64,000 nt of DNA, from assembly GCA_013398015.1 (NCBI GenBank), contig VZRR01011617.1, forward strand, positions 68,246 to 132,245, read 5' to 3'. Both the position numbers and the translations under genes were made by a program. Source of the stretch: Oreocharis arfaki (Eukaryota > Chordata > Aves > Passeriformes > Paramythiidae). The notes beneath the pieces are model-generated. The model saw only the letters and a list, made by a program, of their open reading frames with translations, was not told the origin of the DNA and ran no database searches. This document shows, in pieces, positions 37,701 through 47,700 of this stretch (positions are counted from its first letter, which is position 1; every line of letters begins with the position of its first letter).

Positions 37701-39530
37701 AGCTGCACATGTTATTTTGTGTTAATTGTGCTTACTGCTGGGGTTCTAAAGGGGAAACACAAGAATAAGGATTAAGTAAGAAGCACATTGAGCAAACACA
37801 GAAGGGGAGACAATCTCTGCTCACAGTGTTAGATGGGCAGGATGGATGACAAGCAGGGGAAATTCTAGAACACAAATGGAGCAGCTGATGTGGTAATGGC
37901 AATTTGATGCTAATGCCATGTTATTGTTTGTTTCATCCTGTTAAGAGGAACAGAAAATGAAGGAAGACAGAAAGCAAGACTTAAGGGAGGTGGAGGAGGC
38001 AGTCAGTTGGCAAGAGGGTAGAAGAAAATGTTAAGAGAGGAAACTATTGAAGGTAGTAAATGTTTGCATTGCACTGTGCATCTTCTGTGGTGGCTTAAGT
38101 CTGTCAGGTTCCTCCCTGCTACCTCTTCCCCCAAAGCCCATATCTGGGAGAAAGAGGTGGTTACTGCATTGATTGTAGCATACTCAGAGCTGAGATTCTG
38201 CATAGCTTTGGCTGTTGGACATGGGGGTTTCTGAGGGTTAAAAGAGGAAGGACACTTGAGGGTGCCGGCTGAAACTGTACTGAACCTGAGCAGGGATGGG
38301 ATAAAATGTGTTCATGTGTAGTGCAGTTTTGGTTAGTCAAATTGCCTAAGAGGTTTTAGTTGCTACTTGATGCAGAGGAAATATAGCCTGAAAGATTTTT
38401 CTGCTGAATGTTGTTTTTTTTGTTTGTTATTGTATGAGTTATTTTTAAACGTAAGTATCGTGATAGATGAAGTGTGAACCAGTTAATATGTAGACGATGG
38501 ACTGTGAACCTCACCAGCTGAGGTTCAGACACAAATGTTCCCTAATTCTTGCTTTAGAGACAGTAACCTGTGATAGCAAGTTAAGAGGGATGTGAGCAGA
38601 TGATAATGTCTTAATCCCCATCGCCCTCAATATCTACAGTTAGAACTGTAGTCTTATCAAGAGCTCTAGGTTTAGTTTTGCTGAAATATTTATTGTGGTC
38701 CCTTACAGACATTTAAGGAAAGTCTTTACCTGAGAAGGAACGAGGGTGGTTTGTTAGTTGATTTTTTTAATATCCTGGGATCATAAACATGTGTATTTTT
38801 TCTTGACTGAAAAGTCATCACTTAATTGTTTTTTAAACAAGTCATAATCTTGACCTGCCAAAGGCAGGTCAGAATCTTTTGAAATCCTGGTGTGGCATTA
38901 AGTTCATTAGCAGTCACTGTGGAAAGGAGGTTGCTTTCTAAGTCATCAGCAGCGTGCTTGCAGGCTCACATTGACGCTTCCCAACTGAAAAGCACGGACC
39001 AGTTGAGAAGGATGTCAGTCACCTGTGACCTGAGCGCAGACAGCAAGTTTTTCTCACTTTTTCCAGGTGGTGTAGGAATGATGTGCTCGCTGAGCGAACA
39101 AGGCAAGCAGTTGGCAGTCCAAGTGTCAAACATCCTGGGGATGGACGTGTGCGGCATTGACCTGCTGATGAAGGACGACGGTTCATTCTACGTCTGCGAG
39201 GCCAATGCAAATGTAGGTTTCATTGCCTTTGACAAGGCTTGTAATTTAGACGTAGCTGGTATCATAGCGGACTATGCCGCTTCCCTGCTGGCCCCCGGCC
39301 GCTTGACGCGGCGCATGTCCTTGCTCTCTGTGGTGTCCACGGCCAGCGAGACTAGCGAGCCAGAGCTGGGCCCTCCAGCTGGGGCCGCTGTCGACAACAT
39401 GAGTGCTAGCTCCAGCTCTGTCGACAGCGACCCTGAGACCACGGAGAGAGAGTTGCTCACCAAGCTCCCGGGGGCTCTCTTCAACATGAACCAGCTATTA
39501 GCCAATGAGATCAAGCTCCTTGTGGAGTGA
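7542..39530 (+). CDS. RIMKLB: RIMKLB, beta-citrylglutamate / N-acetylaspartylglutamate synthase B (five coding exons)
   Basis: Join 7542-7716, 32250-32480, 34404-34490, 37422-37625, 39067-39530: 1161 nt, 386 residues plus stop. The family joins glutamate to citrate or to N-acetylaspartate in an ATP-dependent ligation in the cytosol, mostly in neural tissue and testis; this is known for the family, not shown here. Visible in the protein: an N-terminal pre-ATP-grasp domain (about 1-115), then a RimK-type ATP-grasp fold (about 116-305). The likely ATP-binding lysine is K158 in MVVKNTRGHRGK, and probable metal ligands are D264, E277 and N279 in GIDLLMKDDG and CEANANVG. The tail (about 315-386) is Ser-rich and looks disordered. 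I recognise the sequence as nearly identical to mammalian RIMKLB, which is also 386 residues. All splice sites are GT-AG, and no frameshift or stop is seen, so the gene looks functional. RIMKLA, the paralogue, is the main alternative but fits less well. Confidence 0.97.
15300..15357 (+). ncRNA. Candidate pre-miRNA-like hairpin (unconfirmed)
   Basis: Positions 15300-15321 pair with 15336-15357 over 22 positions: 20 Watson-Crick pairs, one G-U (15312/15345) and one T-T mismatch (15310/15347). The loop is 14 nt. Size and shape fit a precursor hairpin inside an intron of the sense gene, but I do not recognise a known miRNA seed. A palindromic transposon relic is the main alternative. Confidence 0.25.
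16414..16834 (-). mobile_element. CR1 LINE fragment, 3' end
   Basis: Reads as reverse-complement CR1. The 3' terminus is at the left (catagaatgg, ttggaagggacc), followed by the typical 3' UTR and ORF2-end segments (tttcttcctaatatct, agtttaaagccattcctccc, cttgtcctgtcact). It is 5'-truncated at about 16834. Only one partial copy of the terminal ATTCTATG-type repeat remains. Confidence 0.93.
20522..20541. repeat. Perfect 20-bp AT-rich palindrome
   Basis: The site equals its own reverse complement; the half-site is aaaagtaata, with no spacer. No flanking repeat is recognised. Confidence 0.9.
21535..21588. repeat. Threefold tgcccagtg repeat with an 18-bp palindrome
   Basis: tgcccagtg occurs at 21535-21543, 21562-21570 and 21580-21588. 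Between the first two lies a perfect 18-bp palindrome at 21545-21562 (half-site acccacaga). The array ends about 115 bp before a CR1 3' end. It may be a short minisatellite seed. Confidence 0.7.
21704..21925 (-). mobile_element. Diverged CR1 LINE fragment, 3' end
   Basis: Reverse-complement CR1 with its 3' end at the left (gaatcacagg, caaagggacc, catctgggccaacc) and the downstream block ttccacagcctctcagggca. It is more diverged than the CR1 at 16.4 kb and looks like an older copy. Confidence 0.8.
25064..25125 (+). mobile_element. Short CR1 3'-end relic
   Basis: About 60 bp matching the CR1 3' terminus in + orientation: gatggttggacttgatctta followed by aatgattttatgattctg. It carries nothing beyond the 3' UTR end. 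Confidence 0.75.
29287..29655 (+). mobile_element. CR1 LINE fragment, 3' end
   Basis: Sense-strand CR1 beginning at gttcagcctggagaagagga and ending ttcaacttaggacaacctatgatt with a run of A after it. The ORF2 remnant is broken by stops. It is 5'-truncated, as most CR1 copies are. Confidence 0.93.
30743..30756. repeat. (GT)7 microsatellite
   Basis: Seven GT units in a row inside intron 1; short and likely polymorphic. Confidence 0.8.
31048..31135. repeat. Purine tract switching to pyrimidine tract
   Basis: A purine-rich run (about 31048-31089) turns at gagggg-aaac-cccctc into a C/T-rich run (about 31090-31132) with several C blocks of four to seven. The turn can form a 6-bp hairpin. The C blocks give G-quadruplex potential on the minus strand, with long loops. 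Confidence 0.6.
32250..32480 (+). CDS. RIMKLB: RIMKLB coding exon 2 (residues 59-136)
   Basis: 231 nt, phase 1 to phase 1. The acceptor is a pyrimidine-rich tract ending ttctttag; the donor is gtaagg at 32481. It encodes the end of the pre-ATP-grasp domain ([20 protein letters not shown]) and the stretch [20 protein letters not shown] that leads into the ATP-grasp fold. Confidence 0.96.
32481..34403 (+). other. RIMKLB: RIMKLB intron between coding exons 2 and 3 (1923 bp)
   Basis: GT-AG intron. It holds a T-rich tract at about 33478-33517 with interspersed C; otherwise nothing is recognised. Confidence 0.93.
34404..34490 (+). CDS. RIMKLB: RIMKLB coding exon 3 (residues 136-165)
   Basis: 87 nt, phase 1 to phase 1. 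Acceptor tttttgccag, donor gtgggt at 34491. It carries the lysine-containing ATP-binding strand VVKNTRGHRG, so skipping this exon would keep the frame but remove the nucleotide-binding lysine. Confidence 0.95.
34491..37421 (+). other. RIMKLB: RIMKLB intron between coding exons 3 and 4 (2931 bp)
   Basis: GT-AG intron. Contents are a cluster of octamer-like and homeobox-like motifs near 35.8 kb and a long pyrimidine tract at about 37138-37199, roughly 220 bp before the acceptor. No transposon is recognised. Confidence 0.93.
35768..35861. promoter_or_regulatory. Octamer/homeobox motif cluster, candidate enhancer
   Basis: Within 94 bp: ATGCAAAT at 35773-35780 (the POU octamer), ATGCAAAG at 35783-35790, TTTGCATT at 35801-35808, a TAAT-type site cgaattaatcg at 35831-35841, and the palindrome ATTTGCAAAT at 35852-35861. 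The arms 35770-35779 and 35801-35810 are also perfect inverted repeats. Function is inferred from motif density alone. Confidence 0.3.
37422..37625 (+). CDS. RIMKLB: RIMKLB coding exon 4 (residues 165-233)
   Basis: 204 nt, phase 1 to phase 1. Acceptor ctccatacag, donor gtagga at 37626. It encodes the middle of the ATP-grasp fold, including YLFQKYVKESHGKDVRVIVV and the arginine-containing strand GTMLRCSTDGRMQSNCSLG. Confidence 0.96.
37626..39066 (+). other. RIMKLB: RIMKLB intron between coding exons 4 and 5 (1441 bp)
   Basis: GT-AG intron with a standard acceptor. It holds one perfect hairpin at 38851-38871; otherwise nothing is recognised. Confidence 0.93.
38851..38871. repeat. Perfect 9-bp hairpin containing two AGGTCA half-sites
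   Basis: Arms 38851-38859 and 38863-38871 with a 3-nt AAA loop. Read as DNA it is TGACCT, nine bases, AGGTCA: an everted pair of nuclear-receptor half-sites. It sits about 195 bp before coding exon 5. Confidence 0.6.
39067..39530 (+). CDS. RIMKLB: RIMKLB coding exon 5 (residues 233-386 and stop)
   Basis: 464 nt to the TGA at 39528-39530. The acceptor is ctttttccag. It encodes the catalytic metal-binding part (D264, E277, N279 by family analogy), the end of the fold and the Ser-rich C-terminal tail with the run SASSSSVDSD. The reading frame stays open about 170 nt upstream into intron 4, but without a family match there, so the acceptor at 39065-39066 is preferred. Confidence 0.96.
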
Positions 39531-39537
39531 TGCCACG

Positions 39538-39545
39538 TGTAAATA
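39538..39545 (+). promoter_or_regulatory. RIMKLB: Pumilio-type element TGTAAATA next to the stop codon
   Basis: An exact UGUANAUA match begins 8 nt after the stop codon. PUM proteins bind this motif in 3' UTRs to lower mRNA stability. It is the only exact match I noticed in the first 2 kb of the UTR. Confidence 0.4.
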
Positions 39546-40754
39546 GGTGACCAACAGAACTCTCTCTTGTAAATTTTTTTTTTTTAAACCAACTTGCAAT
39601 GCTGTTTATCAGAGACGCTCAGAGAAATGAGGAAAGGGGGGGGGTGGGTGTGTCAGTCAAGAGAGCAAAAGTAAAAGGCACACGTGCTGTGATTGCTGTC
39701 CCTAATCTTTTGCGGAGCATTAAATTGTCTTCATTCTTCATCAGTTTTACATGGAGATGCTCAGTTCACAACCAAGCAGCAATTTTATTTGGATGCTGCT
39801 TTGGTCCCCAGATAAATTGCAGTTCATGTGTCTTCACAGGCAAGCACTGAAGGATGATTCACACTTGAAGATTTTCAGAAAGTTGTCTGGCAGCTCTCTA
39901 GAAACCTATGAGTTACTGCACCAATTAAGTCTCTTCTACCTCTGTAAGGCTTGATCCTGTAAATTGCTGAGTGCCTCAAATTCTTTATGTGAGTTGAAGG
40001 TGTTAAATACCAAGTATTTCAAAATTCCTGGGCACGTACTGTTCCTACTCTTGTAGATGGGAGCTGTAAGTTCAGGATCCTTTTAAAGTCATCACTTTCT
40101 GACCTTGCAGGATATGGCCTTTCAAATGATGAGGCTGAGAGAAGTGTCAGTTGACTTAATGTGAACTTTCTGTAAAAATCTGTAAATTTGCCATCTTGGT
40201 ATTTAGTGGCAGCTTTGTGTCTAAATTTCTTTATAAAGCTTTTAAAGGAGGATATTAATACTTCTGTTTTTCTCATTTCAAATTCTGATTTTGGAGGGTA
40301 TGTAGGGGAATTGGTCATACTCTGTTAGTGGGCAGAAGTGGCACGTTTTTAACTATTTTTTGCATGGTTGGAGGAGATAAACAGCACTGTAATGTTTGGT
40401 ATACAAAATGATGTTTAATCTAATGTGAAAAAGAATTACACTAGTTTAAAGCAAACGTGCATCGACTTGTATTTGTTAGTGTTTTAGTCTTTCTGAGAGA
40501 GATCTGCAATGTTAATGTTCCTTTTTCTTTAATACATGCTAGTCCAACACTCCCTTCTCTATGCCTGCATCTTTAACAGTGGCCAAAGTGAAAACACCGC
40601 AGACTGTTAAGAAAACACTGAGTTATAGCCTGTACATTGGGCGGGGGTTGTTTGTTTGTTTTATTTTTTGCTTTTTTTTGGAGGGAGGAATGTGGTAAGG
40701 TGTGAAGGAGGGAAGAGCTGGTTAAAAGTGATTAGTCATCCAGAGGAACTTTAG

Positions 40755-40784
40755 AATAAAGCTACAGTTCACACTGTAGCTTTA
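40755..40784 (+). promoter_or_regulatory. RIMKLB: Poly(A) signal overlapped by a perfect 12-bp hairpin
   Basis: AATAAA occupies 40755-40760. Bases 40757-40768 are the exact reverse complement of 40773-40784, with a TCAC loop, so the last four bases of the hexamer lie inside the stem. In RNA this could hide the signal. Confidence 0.6.
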
Positions 40785-40899
40785 CTTACCAGGCTTACTT
40801 TTAAGCCACTGAGCATAAAAACTGATGTTGGCATAAATCCAAAGAGTATTACTGGGGAGAAATACTCAGTTCTTAGCTTTGGGAAACATGTGGCAGATT

Positions 40900-40986
40900 A
40901 AAAAAAGAAAAAAAAAAGAAAAAAAAGAAGGAAAAAAAAAAAAAAAAGAGAGCTCAGCCAGAGTTTAAAAAAAGAAAAAAAAAACA
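40900..40986 (+). repeat. A-rich purine tract in the 3' UTR
   Basis: Two A/G runs (40900-40950 and about 40966-40984) separated by a short mixed stretch. It is low-complexity and a likely site for oligo-dT mispriming in cDNA libraries. Confidence 0.8.
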
Positions 40987-41249
40987 AACCCTAGGTCCAC
41001 AAACAATTAAGGGATTGATCCTGGACCCTTACATGTGTTTGGTGTCAGTGCACACACTAATGTGTGTTTGTGTGTGTGCAATTGTTTTGCTTTATTTTTT
41101 TGAGGGTGTTGGCTGTTTAGCTCCTAATTTTTTTTCCAGACTTCCAGATTTTCCTTAATCCTTCTGGCTGTGCATATTCTCCTTAGCCTTGAGCTGGTTT
41201 GGAAAACAGATAACCAAAACAGATACTGAGTCCATTTTTCAGTCCCTGT

Positions 41250-41350
41250 CTTCCTCCTCCTTTTCCTCCTCCTTCTCCCTTTTCATTCCCCTCTTATTCT
41301 TGGGGTTCATTAAGCCCTGGAACTATATATATATATAAATATATATATAA
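41250..41350. repeat. Pyrimidine tract followed by (TA) repeat
   Basis: CTT/CCT-rich sequence at about 41250-41290, then alternating TA at 41324-41350 with one interruption. Both are simple-sequence DNA and probably length-variable. Confidence 0.75.
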
Positions 41351-41617
41351 AGATAAGCCTCTTTTTTAAAAACAAAAAGTAAAACGTTTACAATTGAAAA
41401 ATCATCTTGTGAAAATAGGTTTGTTTGGAGGGGGGTTGTGTGTGTGCAATGCTGCTGTTTTCTGGATACTTTAATGGAGCATGTCCCATGTACCCTCTGA
41501 GGTTCTGCACTGCCCACCTCTGTGGCCCTTCCTCACCTCTCTGCTGCTCTGCTGTTTTACCTTCACTTGGACCTTAAACACAACTCACGGACACTATGCA
41601 GAGAGTCTTCAAGAGGC

Positions 41618-41709
41618 AATAAACAGAACAGTATTAACCTGCTTTATGGAGGTTTGATCATGCTTCTTTGTACAGTTTGGTTTTTTTATTTTAAAAGGAA
41701 TGTAATAAA
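41618..41709 (+). promoter_or_regulatory. RIMKLB: Paired AATAAA poly(A) signals
   Basis: AATAAA at 41618-41623 and 41704-41709. The second is followed by a T-rich run and then two ATTAAA variants (41731, 41744). This is the best candidate for a major RIMKLB 3' end; usage cannot be seen from sequence. Confidence 0.45.
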
Positions 41710-41757
41710 ATGGCTTTTTTTTTTTGTAGAATTAAATATTATTATTAAAATCAAGTG

Positions 41758-44700
41758 AAAGGTTGACTGTTGGTGTTAAGCAGGAGAGTGGACCAGCTGG
41801 TCCAGCAAAAAAAGGATCTTCAGCAGTAAAGGTATTTTCAAATCCTTCTTACTGAGCCTTCAAGTGCACAGGTTATACCTGAAGAATATAAAGGTCTTCA
41901 ACTTCCATGAAGAGTTACAGAACGACAGAACGTGAAAGTAACCTAATTCTCTAGTCACTGAGCAGTAAATTATCTCTTCTAAGAGCTCTAATTCCCTTGC
42001 TTGTTTATCCAAGGGGAATTTGGGGTGGAGGGTGGCTCTTTTTTTTTTTTCCCCCTTGTTTTTTCTTTTTTTGTCTCTTCCTATTTACTAGTAGGTACCT
42101 GCACTCCTTGAGAGGCTGATAGGATCAATCCTTCCTTTTCTAGCTGTGACATACATTGAGCACATGTGGAATAACAGCAGGGAATAAACATGTGCTAGTT
42201 GGTATACTGGGGCCTTTGTGTTTCTATCACAGGAAACATCTTTTAGAGGAAAGAGCTGTTAACTGAATGTTCTGGATTGTTTTTTTGAGTCCCCCATAGT
42301 ATCTTGTAGCCCACAGGAACCTTACATTTCTAGCACCCTTTCAGAATGTCTAGGTTACACCTCACAGTTGTAACATTTGTGAAGTAAACATAAGATTTTT
42401 TTAAAAGACCAAGTGGGTTGAGAGATTTGCAGTTTGACTCCCTTCTGATAAGTTGCTCCTCTGATTAGTGCCTCCATTACTAGTTTGGAGATAAGTCTAT
42501 GCATAATGGTCACAGAGAGAGACAGGATTTGAAACATCATGTACATTTGCTTGGACATTGGGTACAGATGCTGCACAAAAACCTTGCTTGAGGGTTCATT
42601 TGTACAAATGGGCACACTTGTCTCATGTATTTACTCCCTACTTACCCATTGCTCCTGAAATAGCGAAATGCAAAGAATGGCCTGGGGATGCAAGGGGGGC
42701 GTCTTGTCTTTACTTAAAGGGAAAAACACCAACAAAGCTAGCCCATGGTAACCAGGTTGTGTTTCCCATTGAAGGTGAACTCCACAGATGTCAGCTTTAT
42801 ACACTTTATTTTCTTCAGTTCTGTGTGCTGAAAATCCGATGCTAAACTTCCATATGGTTGCACTAACACTACCTCCATAAGTGGGTTTGGAAGCATGTGC
42901 TGAAAAAATGGTCAACGTAGTGGTGGAATACAGTAGTGCCAATACAGCTGATGGTGATCCAACTATTTTTGTGTATTTTAATGTCTGAAAGAACCAGTTA
43001 GAAACTCTTGTTTGCAAGAATAAGTTTCTTAAGCTACGTCTGATGAAATTTTATTCTTTGTAACACCGGAGATTTTCTTCTATTCAACTTACTGTGTTTG
43101 TAATTGATGTCTTGCTGTCAATGTATGGATTGTATCTTAATCCTTGTATTTAATGCTTTAATGTGTTTTATAAAAATCTTTTCTTGTAATGTTACGACAC
43201 CTCATCTGTAAAACAGTGTCAATGCTTGATGCTTACGTTGACTGTTACATTTTTTGTTCTGAGCTGATGGTCACTCTTGAAGCGTTTTCTCCCACTTCGT
43301 GTGCTATCTTTGCCATGTGATATTTACTCAGGAAATAACCTCTGGAACATCTGGGTATGTCAGACGCAAAGGAGATACTGCTTCAGATGTTATACCGGAC
43401 TACAAAATCCAGCAAATGAAACCAGTGACGCTGGCTAAATTCCCTCATTGCAAAAATCTGTCAGTTAAATACATAAGGGACCGTAAGGGCTTAGAGAGAC
43501 TTTGAAAACAGATCGCATGTACAGTATCTTTCTCATGGCTCACTCTTTTTGAGAAGGTTTATGGGCTTTATGGCTGGTGTGAGACACACGACCCACTCCT
43601 GTTCTCTATGGAATAGTAGGTGCTCGGACAGGTAACTTCTGTTGCTACTGTCTTTTTTAATTTTTAAGTTTTTCACTGTTCTAGGAATTGTTTTAAACTG
43701 AACACTGCAGGATTTTATAACCAGGTGTTTGCTGCCTTTTCCTTTGTTTTATTTCTTTAAATCTTTCCTAACCTTTGAGGGTGACTTTTGGAGCATTCTG
43801 ATGGTGGATCTTGGCCTGCTGTTGGAAGTCTCCAAGCCTCTCATGTTTCCAATTTGAGTTGAAAAGCTTTTGTTTTGTTTATTTGTTTAAAACAATGACA
43901 CAAATTAGACGCGCGGATTTTGGGTGGGATTTGTTGTTGCACTATTTTGGGTGACTTATTCTCCCTTTTTTTACAGAAATGTGTTCTAACAGTTCCCACT
44001 TTGTTACTGTTCTTTGCAAAACTTTTCAGGAGCCAAAAAAGTCAAACAATCCAGAGAAAACCCCTTCTCCCCTTTCTGATGGCACGAGTGAGAACTTATG
44101 AAAAATCCTTGCGAATGTTCCTTCCTAAACTTTTCCCCCCAGTAATGCAAGCGGGTAAAATGGTAAACGCAGCAGTTTGGTGACATCCAAAACCGACCTG
44201 TTGTCAGGTAAATGGACGCTTTTCTGCTCTTACTGTAACCTTCATAAGTTTGCTAACTTGTTTGCCTTCCTTTCTTCCCATCAGTTCATTTTGGTGATAC
44301 TTGTTGAATGATTTCTTTAACCGGATTTAGAGAAAATCCTGCTTTACTTCCTTATTTTCCCTCCTTATACTTGTTGACTTTTAAGAAAACTGTCATTGTG
44401 CTTTGCTTTACTCAGGTGAGACAAAAGTAAGTCTCCCATACAACTGTATGAGGCATAGATTCGTAATACATTAATTCCACCTCCTCTTTATCAATTCTGG
44501 ATAGCTTGTCTTCAAGTGTACTGTTTTAGCTTAGATTTTTGAAAGGTATGTTCCTTTCCATTTGCTAAGTGATCATAAAATATAACTGCAGAAGCAAGTA
44601 GTTGATAGGAATGAAAAACTAGTACTAAGAATGTTAAATCTATTAAAATTCAATAGAGCAGGATCTTGTAAAGAGGACAGATGGACGAATATGTGTGCTG

Positions 44701-47700
44701 AAGAAAAAGACTGTTGGGCTGATTATTTCTGTTTGTGGAGGATGGGGTGACACATTTTATCTTGCCCTTATTCCTATATCAAAGCACTTGTCCATTTTAT
44801 CCTTCTCTGGTAACTTTCTCCCTTAATCTCAAACGATGTAAAAGTACTGGGTACTTAATTTTTTTTTTCTTAATTGAAGGGGGAGAATCTTGTATTTTAC
44901 TCAGAGGTAAAATATCAGACAACTGGAATACCATTCCAAGTTGAAGAATGTGAGCCTACAAACAGGCTTCCAAGTTTCTCGATGCAGTATTATATTTCCC
45001 ATGACATCTGTAAAGAATTAGCACTTGTTTCAGATTATTTTTCTGTGTACATGAATTACTCCTCTATACCATCGTAAAATAGTCTATTTTTCATAGTCTC
45101 AGTTTATATTTTCCTGAAAGACGGCAAACTTACCAGCAATATAATAAATTGCAGCTTCAAATTAAGGTGGGAGGGAATAATTTTAGAGCCAAATTTTCCT
45201 CTCAATTACACTGAGATAAACCTGGAATCACTCTGTGAAAGTCAGTGGAGTGATATCCGATTTCACTGGTATAATTGAGTGTATAATTTGTGTCTTAAAT
45301 TTTACTTGCAAGGTAATTTTGCAAACCTGTTATACTTATGTTTCCAATGCTTTTTCCTTTCAGACACACCCACTTCTTGCGTCTCAGCATTGGGCAGGCC
45401 TATTCCTTTATTTGTGTATATTTTTGTGCATCAGCTGCTATAGGACACGGGTGTAACACTTTCAGGCATGTGGTTGGGTGTCTTTGGGGTTTGTAATAAT
45501 ATCCAAAAATAAGAATTTCTTTTCCTCATATTTATTAATTAATTGATGTTGGATCACAGTTTCTCATTTCTAACCTGATTTTAGATATATATAAAACTAA
45601 AATTTTCTTGAAAGAAATACAGTACTAGTTCTTTGCAGAGTCTGCAATTGATCTTTGGTGGGGAGCGTTGACCAAAATTTACTGCATTCTGCAACAGTTA
45701 ATGAATTAATATTTAGTGTTGCTTGAAAGGTGGTTTTACAGATCATGCTCCTTCCTCTTTATGGAATGGGTTTCAAAGCCTTGTATTGATCTTGGTTGTG
45801 CCCAGTGCTTTGCCTAGTGTATGGGGAAATGCAGAACTTGAATAGGCCATGACTTTTTAGACAAGGGATGATGATTATGTGCTTGCTGAACAAGAACTTC
45901 TTCTATATGCCCTTCTGCTGCAACAGAATAATAAAACTGGTAGGTGGCAGCAGCAGCAGCAGAAGAAACTCATGACTGTGACCTGAGAAACCTCCAGTAC
46001 TGGGAGAAATGGATTGCAAAATACTAACTGGAGTAAGGGGAATGGAGACGAGAGGCAGAGTCCCTGAACTGTCCCTTTGAATGGTGAGTCTGATTTACAG
46101 AATTCTGACCATTGAAAGACTGCCTTTAATACAAGAGGCACATTGATCTCTCTCACTTGGTTTTTGGTTACCTGGTGTCCTAATTCTCATCTTTGATTCA
46201 ACAATCCAGTTTCCCCTCTGCGTTTATAAGGCACTGTGCATGTCTTAGAAAATTAAACTTCACCAAAACTGCCACATATTGAGAGTACTGGAAAATAAGG
46301 CTGAAAGGAATTTATCTAGCCCAGTCATTCTCTGCTCCACAGAAATGGAGGTTTTACACGGACAGACTGATCATAGTTGTGCCGTTGGTGAAATGTTTAT
46401 TGTGACCTAGTTTAAAAACCAGGGAATAAATGAGGAAGATTCTGCAGTCCTATGGAATTTTATTTTATGATGGTAAAAAGCATCCTTACTGTCAGCCAGT
46501 GGTCAGCCATATAGGCTGAGAGCCCAACTGCTTTTTTTGCTACTTAAAGAGCAACATATATATATTTATGCCTTAGAAATGCCGTGATAATAAAGAACAG
46601 TGTTATTTATGGAGATTTCCTAAATCTCAAGGTAGAAAAAAAATGTTTGAATCACCAACAGTTAAAATAATTTTTGGAAGTGGGAAGTAAAAATTATATG
46701 TTTCTGGCTTCGTGGTTAAGAGTTGGTAGTTTCAGCCACCTCTTCAGTTCTCTAGACAAATGGCTCTAAGACTTCTTTGATTGTACATCACTATCAGAAA
46801 AAAAAATTGAGCATGAACCCCAATAAACATTTTTTACAAGTTACATATGTGTATTACTACATACATTGTAAAACTTACATAAACCCAAGAAGCTAAAAAG
46901 GTGTGAAAAAAGATGAAATGGAGACTATTTTTGAAACATTTACTTATCTGTATTTATTAGTGGTGAAAAAACCATTTTCACCCTGCAGCCTTACAGATTG
47001 TCTTGCAAAGCTGCCTGGGAAATGTGGGCTCCCCTTTGGAGACCACTGATGTAGGCACCATAAATACTTTCTGTTGCAGATGTCATCTCCATTTTTAGTA
47101 ATTCTCCTACTAGAGATTAAAATGCTGACTCTCTAGTAGGATGACGACTTCTTCTGAAAAGAAATTAGGAGGAGAGAACAGCAGGATATGGAAGCACTGA
47201 TGAACTGTTTGACATAGGAGAAGTTTGAATCTGGATCAGCTGAAAATAGGGAGAAACATGTCCAGGTGGATTGGGAAAGAGAGATTGTGTCAGAATAGAT
47301 ACCAATATGCAGAATACAGCAGTAGCTTTTGTATTTTCATGAATGTTTCTACTTCATTTAGAGCTAGGTATTAGTTGATAAATTCCAAATTCTGTTTCCT
47401 GTTGTTACCTGGGGTAGTCACACTAAAATCAGGAACAACACTTATATGCAGGAGCTAAGCTGGATCTGAATTTTGATATCCAGGCAACTAAATACTCTCC
47501 AGTGCACATCAAGTACCACTTAGGACTGTGGACAACTGTGCTTTTCTCATTAGCTTCTTAGTTATCATACAGCTTTTGAAAGTATTCTGTGGACCACAGG
47601 CTGGAATTCCAGAACTGAATTTTTACAGAGTGAAAGGAGATTGCATGTGCAAAGTGGAAAATATTTTGGATGGAGAATTGATTAGAATCTTGCTAAATAT

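Larger units (their letters stand above)
39531..41757 (+). other. RIMKLB: RIMKLB 3' UTR, possibly extending to about 43.2 kb
   Basis: The region after the stop has no competing gene and carries AATAAA at 40755, 41618, 41704 and 42183, with two ATTAAA variants near 41731 and 41744. The paired signals near 41.7 kb make that a likely end. A longer form ending near 43.2 kb, where a TATAAA variant and AT-rich sequence occur at about 43169-43180, is possible. Two let-7 seed matches (CTACCTC) lie at 39936-39942 and 42869-42875. The true end is inferred. Confidence 0.55.

Noticed and set aside
38892..39066. In-frame upstream extension of the last RIMKLB exon into intron 4
   Set aside because: The frame begins at GTG, not ATG, has no family similarity, and a strong acceptor lies at 39065-39066; it is intron that happens to stay open.
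46290..46370. Stretch resembling a CR1 3' end (ctgaaaggaatttatctagcc)
   Set aside because: Only a few short words match; too weak to call.
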